Shown here one piece after another: positions 31,068 through 39,521 of a DNA stretch of 42,626 nucleotides (the first letter of the stretch is position 1; every line of letters starts with the position of its first letter). The DNA is taken from positions 475,466 through 518,091 of the forward strand of contig CAJNDS010002301.1 of assembly GCA_905221605.1 (NCBI GenBank), in the 5' to 3' direction. Under the pieces are notes generated by a model. It was given only the letters and a program-made list of their open reading frames with translations. It did no database searches and was not told where the DNA came from. This DNA comes from Symbiodinium natans (taxonomy: Eukaryota; Sar; Dinophyceae; Suessiales; Symbiodiniaceae). Made by a program: the position numbers and the translations under genes.

Positions 31068-32285
31068 GCACAATTGGGGCAAGTTGGGGCCGGGTGGGTG
31101 TCACGCGCTTCGGGGCCTGTGGTCTCCCATGATCTCCGATCATGAGCACAATTGGGGCCAATTGGGGCCGGGTGGGTGTCACATGCTCGGGCCTTGGGTT
31201 TTCCGTTGTCTCCGATCATGAAGAATTGGGGCCAATTGGGGCCGGGTGGGTGTCACGCGCTTCGGGGCTTGTGGTCTCCCATGGTCTCCGATCATGAGCA
31301 CAATTGGGGCCATTGGGGCCGGGTGGGTGTCACTCTTCCATGGTCTCCGATCATGAGCGCAATTGCGGCCAATTGGCGGGCGGGTGTCACGCGCTTCGGG
31401 CCTGCGGTCTCCCATGGTCTCCGATCATGAGCACAATTGGGGCAAATTGGGGCCGGGTGGGTGTCACGCGCTTCGGGCCTGTGGTCTCCCATGGTCTCCG
31501 ATCATGAGCCAAATGTGTGTCACGCGCTTCGGGGCCTGTGGTCTCCCATGGTCTCCGATGATGAGCGCAATTGGCGGGCCTGCGGTCTCCGATCATGAGC
31601 ACAATTGGGGCCATTGGGGCCTTGTGGGTGTCACGCGCTTCGGGCCTGTGGTTTTTCCCCAAAAGGGAACCGTTTGGGGTGCTCTCGTCAGACAAAAGTG
31701 TCAAGCGATTGGCGACGGGTGGCACGCGCTTGGGTCCGTGGTCTCCCATGGCAGGTGTCACGCGGTCCATGGTTTCCATAGTCTCCGAAGCGACAGGGGT
31801 TGGGAGGGTGTCACGCACTTGGGTCCGCGGTTCCCATGGTCTCCACTCATGAGCACAATGGTCCGGGTCCGTGATCTCCACGGTCTCCGATCACGAGCGA
31901 CAGGAGTTGGGAGGGTGGGTCTGGTCTCCGTTCACATGCTGGGTGGGTGTCGCGGTTCGGGTCCGCGGTCTCGCATGGTCTCCGATCATAAGCGACGGGG
32001 GTTGGCGAAGGGGTTGGTCTCCCATGGTCTCCCGATCATGAGCGCACTGGGGCGTTCCCCCACGGTCTCCGATCATGAGCGACAAGGGTTGGGAGCGGTG
32101 TCACGGTTGGGTCGGTGGTCTTCCATGGTCTCCGGTCATGAGCACAGTGGGGCTGGGCAGGTGTCGCGCGATTCGGGTCCGTGGTCTCCCATCAGTACAA
32201 ACTTGGGACGGTCTGGCGCGGTTGGGTCCGTGGTCTCCCATGGTCTCCGGTCATGACCGCAATGATACTGGGCGGGTGTCACGAG
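30138..32285 (+). repeat. 78-bp satellite array, two sub-arrays with a shared leader
   Basis: CCATGGTCTCCGATCATGAG recurs at 78-bp steps (30229, 30307, 30385 and so on). The unit also has CAATTGGGGC twice in a row, then GGTGGGTGTCACGCGCTTCGG. About 28 recognisable units are present, near-uniform to about 31650 and degenerate after that. A non-repeat leader at 30138-30180 (CAGGAACCGTTTGGGGT, then CTCCTCAGA) recurs at 31664-31700 inside the array and starts the degenerate part. Confidence 0.95.
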
Positions 32286-32290
32286 TTTAA

Positions 32291-33715
32291 AAGCTGATCT
32301 TTTGTCTTACAGACAGAGGCTGCGTACAGAAGAAGCCTCTGTCCAAATGCATTTCTCGCCCGTGCTTTAATGCATTCAGCTGTTTTCGCTTTGAAAAAGT
32401 GCAGAAAGAACACGCGGCGGCGTTGCACATGTGGAAAGCAAGACCAAATGCGTTTTTCAGGCCTGGCAAAATGCGTTCGGCAGCGTCTGGTCATCCATGT
32501 CTATTGGGTTATCTTTGCTCCATTACAGCATGCAAAACAAACGAAATCAAAACAAATAAGTAGATTGGTGTTTTACGACCAACATCTACCCGACATGCAT
32601 TTCTAGGGCATTCCAAATGCATTTTTCGTCGCCCGAAGAATGCATTTGGCACTGGTTTCCTATCATGTTGCAATCTTGGGTTCTGCCGGCTCATGACTTC
32701 TTCGAAATTTCATATCTTTCTGCGCATAAGAACATCTATATATAGGATTTGAACGCGTTTAGAACCATAATCACCGTTTCGCAAAATTCCCGAAAAAGGG
32801 GCCCAAAATCAGAAGCAACATGCCCAGATGCATTTTGCAAAGCAGGCAACATGCATTCGCGCAGCTTGCTCCTTCCAAAACCACAGTAAAAAACTCACTT
32901 GATAACTGACTTTTGTCTTAAAGACAGAGGCTGCGTACAGAAGAAGCCTCTGTCCAAATGCATTTCTCGCCCGTGCTTTAATGCATTCAGCTGTTTTCGC
33001 TTTGAAAAAGTGCAGAAAGAACACGCGGCGGCGTTGCACATGTGGAAAGCAAGACCAAATGCGTTTTTCAGGCCTGGCAAAATGCGTTCGGCAGCGTCTG
33101 GTCATCCATGTCTATTGGGTTATCTTTGCTCCATTACAGCATGAAAAACAAACGAAATCAAAACAGACAAGTAGATTGGTGTTTTACGACCAACATCTAC
33201 CCGACATGCATGTCTAGGGCATTCCAAATGCATTTTTCGTCGCCAGAAGAATGCATTTGGCACTGGTTTCCTATCATGTTTAGTCTTGGTTTCCGCTGGC
33301 TCATGACGTATTCGATTCTTCTGATGTGTTGTCTGTGCATAAAGGTAGCTATAGGAATTGAAAAACGCGTTTAGAACAATGTTCGACATTTTGCAGGAGT
33401 ACCGAAACAGACCCAGAATCAGGAAGAACATGCTCAGGTGCATTTTTCAAAGTGGGCAAAATGCATTCGCGCAGCTTGCTCCCTCCACAACCACAATAGA
33501 ATTGAGTTAAGAGCTGATCCTTCGTCGTAAAGACAAGCTGCGTACAGAAGAGGCGAATGCGCAGCTTCGTTTTTCGCACGTGCCTAAATGCACTCAGCTG
33601 TTTTCGCCTGTGAAAAAGTACAGAAGAGAGAGCATGGCATTGCAAATGTAGAAAGCAAGACCAAATGCATTTTTCAGGCCTGGCAAAATGCATGTGGGCA
33701 GCGCTTGGACATCCA
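32291..33715 (+). repeat. ~610-bp tandem repeat, about 2.3 copies, rich in ATGCAT
   Basis: AGACAGAGGCTGCGTACAGA at 32311 recurs at 32922, and a variant (AGACAAGCTGCGTACAGA) at 33531, giving steps of about 611 and 609 bp. Copies 1 and 2 are almost identical over their first 400 bp (32291-32690 versus 32900-33296). Their tails and copy 3 are more diverged. Each unit contains many ATGCAT-centred words (CCAAATGCATTT, AATGCATTC, AAATGCATTTTTC). Frames of about 60-110 codons on both strands repeat with the units and are not convincing genes. Confidence 0.92.
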
Positions 33716-33884
33716 TGTCAATCCCTCGTTTGGATTGGGAAAGGGTTGTTCCGACCCCTGGCAGCTCCAAAGAGAAGCCTGAAACCCACGCCTCCATACT
33801 GAGCCCAATTTTTCTGATTGTAAACTCGGCCTGCCGAGTTCATGCCGCTTTCCCTTGATCTACAATCTTACTGTTTGGGGTCTT

Positions 33885-34072
33885 CGCCGGCATAATTTGT
33901 TGCTTACTTGTTTTTGTTTCGGGCATCCTTGTTTCTGATATCTGGTTTTCCGCTGTCTCCCTTTGCCATGTTTTGCCATGTTTTGCCATGTTTCGGTGTT
34001 GGCTTTTACTTGTCGTCTGTTTTTGCTTTTGCTTGTTGTTTCCGGTCTGTGTCGTTTTTTCATACATATGTG

Positions 34073-34103
<31 letters not shown>

Positions 34104-35600
34104 GAAAAAGATATATGGACGTAGAAATAGTTGTTTCTGTATATATATACATATATAAGAATCTACATAGAATACACACTACACAATACATGGTTCATGC
34201 TGGCCAAGACAGTAAGCACAATAATGTTCACTGCGTAGAAGCTTTACAAGCTACCTCCGCAGCCAAAGTTGGAACCTGCACGGCTTAGCTTTCAGCTCAG
34301 ACCGCTTTCGGACAGCTCAGTTTGGCTGGACTGTGCAGCTACAGCAGGGCTGAAATCACGTTGAGGGACTGTGATTGCGCATTAGGGGCCGCAAACACGA
34401 ACGAAAGCAGTCAAGCTCAGCCGCGTGCTCCTGGGCACGACAAGCTGGGCCGGGCCTCGCATAATAACATTAACGAGGTGTGCCGCTACGTGTGCGTGAT
34501 GTTGCCGGTAGGCAAGTTAGAATGGGTTTGTTTCTTCTGGGAGGGAATGAGACCCTGTAGACTTAGGATCGGGTCAAATCCGGACTGCAATTTGCCAGAT
34601 CCCACAACCCATTACCCACCACCCAAGTCTGAAAGTTTCCCCTCGTTATCGCACCTCAGCTGAGGCATTCTGCTAGTCGCAATACGCGACCTGCTGCAGG
34701 CCACGTGGCTGGATGTGCGGGCACATCTGCCGGAGGCCCCTCAGCCTTGGGTTCGATCGGGTTTGGGGTGTAAAGGGTTCAGGGTCTTAAGGGTTTGTTG
34801 CGCATTTTTGTTGTTAAAAGTGGCCGGCATCAAACAAGCAAGGAAAATGACATCGACGTGTTGCGATTTTTGCGCCTCCATCTTCTGCAAGCACAGTTTA
34901 TGAGCCCGGGGCGCGCGTTCAATGCGCCTGACAGAGAATATTTCCTTCGACCACCGCAGGCGACGACACAACGACTGGTGGTGCGGAAACGAACAGTGTC
35001 CGGCGCCGTCTTTTAATTATTTGCTTCGCGCAAACAAGCCAAACAGGGATACCAATTTCAAGAAAAGAAGGAGGGATGCCGGAAAGGGAGCCTAGGCAGC
35101 CATGGCCAGCACGTGAGCAGTACACGGCCCACAAAAGGTAGGTGCCCCCATGCAAGGTGGCTCCATTTACCTTTGTACCCTTGGATAACTTCAGGTATTT
35201 GTTCTGTGTTTTAGAATCCATGCATTGGCACGGCTTCGATTGCAGTTCCACACTGAGCAGAATCGTCTATTCGTGACAGCGGCCGAATACCAACTCTTTT
35301 GAGCGTGTGTTTTCTTTTTTGGGGGGGTGGGTGTGGGGGGGGCTCCTCCCATCCTTCAAACACCCTTCTTTTCTGTCCCTGCGCAGCCCATTCAGGGTTT
35401 GAGGGCTGTAGACCTTGGAGGTTTTATGGTTGGGGGTTCGGTTAGCCCCACTATCCCGGACATTGTCCTTCAGGGCATTTCATTATATCGGTTTGGTGTA
35501 GGCTCCCTGATGCAAGGTCGGCAAGTTCGCCGGCTCGGAGCGCCTGCAGTGCCACCGCGGCCGGCGGTGGCCCTTCATGTTGCTCCCTGGCCGCCTAAAC
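33885..35600 (+). repeat. Tandem duplication G, unit 1
   Basis: It aligns in order with 35605-37125. It opens with a T-rich module (GCCATGTTTTGCCATGTTTC, then GTTTCCGGTCTGTGTCG) and a TATATA tract. GGCCAAGACAGTAAGCAC and ATCCCACAACCCA...AAGTCTGAAAGT follow, then GGTGGCTCCATTTACC and GGAGGTTTTATGGTTG...TTCGCCGGCT. Unit 1 contains about 245 bp (34780-35025) not seen in unit 2, holding an unrecognised 73-codon frame. 34378-34520 is also shared with 40791-40930. Confidence 0.85.
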
Positions 35601-35604
35601 CGGC

Positions 35605-37125
35605 TTCCCTTCTTTTGTTGCTTGCTTGTTTTTGTTCCGGCCTCCTCGTTTCTGGTCTCTGGCCTTTCCGCTTTTTCATGTTGCCATGTTTTGCCATGTT
35701 TCGGTTTTGGTTTTTACTTGTCGTCTGTTTGTTTTTGCTTGTTGTTTCCGGTCTGTGTCGTTTATCATACATATATATATATACATATTTGTATGAAGAA
35801 TTTACATAGAAGACACCATACACAATCCATGGTTCACGTTGGCCAAGACAGTAAGCACGATAATGTTCAGTGCGTGTTCAGTTGCCTCCCCTCCCATGCA
35901 CGAAGGGCAGGGGGGCCAGCAGTAGAAGCCTTTCGACCTACCTCCGCAGCCAAATTTGGCGGCTTAGCCTTCAGCTCAGACTGATTGCTTTCGGACAGCT
36001 CGGTTTGGCTGCATTGTGGCCTAATCTGAGCCCGAAGCCTTTTGCAGAATTTCCACTTCACGGGCATGCCAGCAAACCCTGGCATGACCGCTAAAACTGA
36101 AAGATATTTCGAAGGAGGGAATGAGGGAATCAGGTACCCTGGTAGAAACCCAACAAAGTATAGGTATGTGTGGCTTATTGGCTGTGGGGGTGGGGCTGTT
36201 GTTGGGCCGGGCCAAATCCACATTGCAATGGCAGCCCGGATCCCACAACCCACTTCCCCACCACCCCAAGTCTGAAAGTAGCCCTCGTTATCGCACCCAT
36301 CCCATAACCATCAACTGAGGAGTTCAACAGATTGGTCGCCATCCGCGACGTGCTTCAAGGTGCTGTGCCGCTGGAGGACGCCCCACTTCGGGCGCCCGAG
36401 GCCCGGATTTAGGGCTGGGGTTGAGAGAGTTTAGAGGGTTTCAAAGCTTCAGAGCGAAGGGGTCTGGACTCACGGTGTCAAGGGCTTAGGGTGTGGGCTT
36501 TGGGTTTTGGTTGGTTTTTGGGGTAGCACCGTAGTCTTAGGGTGTTATAAAGTTATAAGGCCCGGACCAACCAAAACGCCAAATGGGGCTACTGACTTCA
36601 AGAGAAGAAAGGAGGGACCCCTGGCCATCACACAAGCAACAGCCCAAGGAAGGTCGATGGCCTCATGCAGGGTGGCTCCATTTACCATTGCCTTTTGGAT
36701 CGTTTCAGGTTTTGGCTGGTTCTGTGTCTGAGAACCCACGCATGGCCATCATGAGCCTAGCCCGCACTATATGATTCCTTCTGCTAGCCCAGATCTGAGT
36801 GTTGGGTGCGGCTTTGATTGCAGTCAACAGCATCTTTCGGCGAGAAGGGCGGGGGCATCCTTCACACACCCTTCTTATATGTCACTGCGCAACCCCGCGG
36901 ATCGAGGCAACCCGAATCTTTCAACGTTGTAGGGCTAAGGGTTTGAGGGCTTTATGGCTCGGAGGTTTTGCGGTTGAGGGTTCAGGTTGCCCTTGAGAAT
37001 ATTTCATGGTAGGGACGGTCCGCGGTTTCCGGGTGTGCAGGGTCGCCCGGTTCGCCGGCTTCGGCGGCGACTGGAGGGCCACAAGCGGCCGCGGCTGCCT
37101 TTGCTGTTGCTTTCTGGCTGCCTAA
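35605..37125 (+). repeat. Tandem duplication G, unit 2
   Basis: It is the direct neighbour and homologue of 33885-35600, same orientation. The TATATA tract is shorter (35767-35785). A telomere-like segment (36405-36550) replaces unit 1's extra 245 bp. Divergence is patchy, so the duplication is older than X1/X2. Confidence 0.85.
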
Positions 37126-38006
37126 AGGTTTCGAGATTTAGGATTTGGGTCGTGCAAAACAGGGTTTAGGTTCTGGGCAGGGGCGACTGTTCTCCAGCAT
37201 GCTTGGAAGCCAAGCTCCAAACGCTAAACCCCTCTGTTTTTTCAGGACTCCCACCAACTGCTCACGGCGTTGAGGCCGGGCTCTGATGAGCATGGGCACG
37301 TGTGGGCGGGGAGACTAAGCAAACAAGTGGCCTCAGTGGCAGGCAGGGCTCTGATGAGCAGGGGCATGCGTGGCCGGGGAGACTAAGCAAACAAGTGGCC
37401 TCTCTTGCAGGCGGTGGCATTTCGACGGGCGGCCCGAGCAGCTCGCCTGCCATGAGAGAAGGGCTGCGGGTTCAAGGCCGTGCAGCGCCGTTCCCTGTGC
37501 ACATCAGAAGTCACGTTCCTGCAGGGGGCGTATTGGGGTGCCATGACCCGCTCACACAAAAAGCGCTATCTTGACATGGTAGATAAATTGCGTAGCCGAT
37601 CCCTCCCAAGCTTTGGATTCGGAGATGAAGTTTGCATACGCTCAGTTGAGAACAACCACGGCTGCGACCACCGCCGCTGCCACCAACACCACGATCAATG
37701 TATGGGTTGGCAGGGGAACTTTGGGGTATCGCTTTAGTAGCTTTAGGGTATCGTTTGGGTTGCCATGGACCCAACCAACGGCGCCATGGTGGATAACTTG
37801 CAGACTCAAAGAGGGTGCTTTTTCTTGAAAGGATCCCTCGCCTCGGCGCGTCGGTCCCTGCAGGTCCCTGCAACGATGCGCCGTTCACTGTTGAGTCGTC
37901 CGGAACATGCTCCCTGAACCAATGGACTATTGCGAGACACCGTCGCTCAAGGTCGCAACAGCCCCACAGTGGTTGTGAATAGTCCGGAACCGCTCGCACC
38001 CGTGCC
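37126..38006. other. Stretch with a 68-bp tandem duplication and a coding-like scrap
   Basis: GGGCTCTGATGAGCA...GGGGAGACTAAGCAAAC, then AAGTGGCCTC, occurs at 37278 and again 68 bp later at 37346. After the second copy, TCTCTTGCAG (37401-37410) precedes CGG TGG CAT TTC GAC, the segment related to 18439-18480. A 291-codon minus-strand frame (37511-38386) crosses this region and repeat H. It has no recognised domain, and its overlap with a non-conserved repeat frame argues against it. Confidence 0.5.
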
Positions 38007-38205
38007 GAATAATTTACAAACGTAGGGTTCACAGTCCAAAAACGGCTCCGGACTATCTGGAGCCGTTGCAAATCTTCTGCTGGGGATTGCTGGGGGAACA
38101 CATTTAGAGACCATGTGAGGGGCCCGACGGGCCCAACACTTAAAGAAGCCCGCTCACCTGCCAAGGAACGGTCGAAACAGGCTGCAAGACAATGCCACGC
38201 GGCTG
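38007..38205 (+). repeat. Direct repeat H, copy 1
   Basis: It matches 38975-39170 with few differences: CGAATAATTTA, CGTAGGGTTCACA, CCGGACTATCTGGAGCCGTT, CAAATCTTCTGCTGGGGATT and AATGCCACGCGGC. Inside it, GGCTCCGGACTATCTGGAGCC (38045-38065) contains an inverted pair, GGCTCC/GGAGCC. Confidence 0.93.
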
Positions 38206-38412
38206 CTGCTGCAGCATTTCGGGCACCTAGGCAGAAACTGTGTGCGGGCTTGGGTCTCGGCAGGATTGGCTTCTTGTAACGAGCTGTACGCTGCAGAGAA
38301 TCAACTAGGAGCATCTTACGAAGCACTTCCGAGGGATGGATCTTGCATAGAACTTGCAGCACTTGCCGACGCCCGGGCGCGCACATGGCACTCCCGAGCC
38401 AGCCCTACCTAG
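38119..38412 (+). CDS. Open frame without ATG, function unknown
   Basis: It runs from after TGA 38116 to TAG 38410-38412, 97 codons. It reads RLQDNATRLLLQHFGHLGR, then AWVSAGLASCNELYAAENQ, then SYEALPRDGSCIELAALA. Composition is protein-like and more ordinary than the longer minus-strand frame opposite it, but no domain is recognised. Its first third lies in repeat H, whose second copy (39100-39170) does not continue this frame. It may be an exon, a decayed gene or chance. Confidence 0.25.
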   Translation, partial: GARRAQHLKKPAHLPRNGRNRLQDNATRLLLQHFGHLGRNCVRAWVSAGLASCNELYAAENQLGASYEALPRDGSCIELAALADARARTWHSRASPT

Positions 38413-38770
38413 CACCTGAGTACCTCACGAGACGATGCGACTCAAATTCCCACCCCAGATTCCGAACCCACCGCTTCTGTGCCTCGGGCCATTCCAACCA
38501 CAAGACCCTGAACACTCCGGAGTCGGGTTTTGCAAGACACCAACCCTATGATTCCCTTGACCATGGATCCTAAAAACGGTGAATCAACCTTGTTGATCTT
38601 GTTGACCAAGCAGGGACAGCACATCAGCCACCCAGGCAGCAGCAGTATGTTGGCGCAGCGGAAGAGGAGGACCGGCCACCGAGTTGCGCACGCTGTTGAT
38701 GGGAAGGGCCAACGACTTGTGTTAGATTTTTTTCAAGCTGCTTGCATTTTTGTCTAGGGTTGTCTAGCTA

Positions 38771-38790
38771 CCCCCCCCCCCCCCCCCCCC
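38771..38790. repeat. C20 homopolymer
   Basis: Twenty C in a row, followed at once by the palindrome ATGGATCCAT. Long C or G runs also occur at 1287-1310 and 20814-20866. Confidence 0.95.
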
Positions 38791-38974
38791 ATGGATCCAT
38801 GGTTTTGTGGCCCTTCTAGCCTCAGGATGTACATATCAAACTGAATGCCGGGCAACCTTCCATATATCCTACAAAGGAGAGTCCCTAGGAGAGCCGCCAA
38901 ATCCCATACAAACTAGCCCTACTCCCTAAATCTTGTTGCAAAATCCTAAAGAACGGGATCCCTAAATCTTATTA

Positions 38975-39170
38975 CGAATAATTTATAAACGTAGGGTTCA
39001 CATACAGTCCAAAACGGTTCCGGACTATCTGGAGCCGTTGCAAATCTTCTGCTGGGGATTGCTGGGGGAAAACATTTATAGACCATGTGAGGGGCCCAAC
39101 GGGCCCAACACTTAAAGAAGCCCGTGCCAAGGACCGGCCGAACCATGCTGCAAGGCAATGCCACGCGGCC
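38975..39170 (+). repeat. Direct repeat H, copy 2
   Basis: It lies 968 bp after copy 1, same orientation, with small substitutions and short indels. Between the copies is gene-less DNA including the C20 run. It could be a long-terminal-repeat-like pair, but no TG...CA ends, primer site or internal genes are visible. Confidence 0.93.
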
Positions 39171-39521
39171 TTGGGGTTTCGGGCTTAAGGTATATCATTG
39201 TAGCGTACAGTCGTATGCTTTAGTCTCCAGCAGCCAGACTGTCGTAGAGAAGAGTGCACGATGTTCTTGCAGGGGATACTCGAGTATACCTCGCAGTATT
39301 CATGAGGAGCCTTGGTTAAACGGAATATACCGCAAAGGATACCAGGCTTCCTGAAAACTGGCCTTGATTGGGGGGCTTTGAGTGGCGGGGGCTGCTCAGA
39401 CTACCCAAGCCGACATGGCAGTTGCGGCGTCTCGGGCTCTGAAAGCCCATTTCAACCCCACGAGCCCTTTAAGCACCATAAAGTGCTAGATCTGCAAGAA
39501 GCTTAAAACATATTTTCCTTT

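Noticed and set aside
34071-34160. TATATATA runs as promoters
   Set aside because: They are microsatellite parts of a recurring T-rich repeat module (also at 20778, 35767 and 40646) with no gene downstream.
34748-34765. GGGTTCGATCGGG as a tRNA T-arm
   Set aside because: The flanks cannot pair as a T-stem and no anticodon arm or acceptor stem can be drawn around it. Similar TTCGA words at 309, 3904 and 9560 fail for the same reason.
37511-38386. 291-codon minus-strand frame as a gene
   Set aside because: No domain or signal is recognised. It crosses repeat H, whose second copy does not keep the same frame, and the + strand opposite is at least as protein-like.
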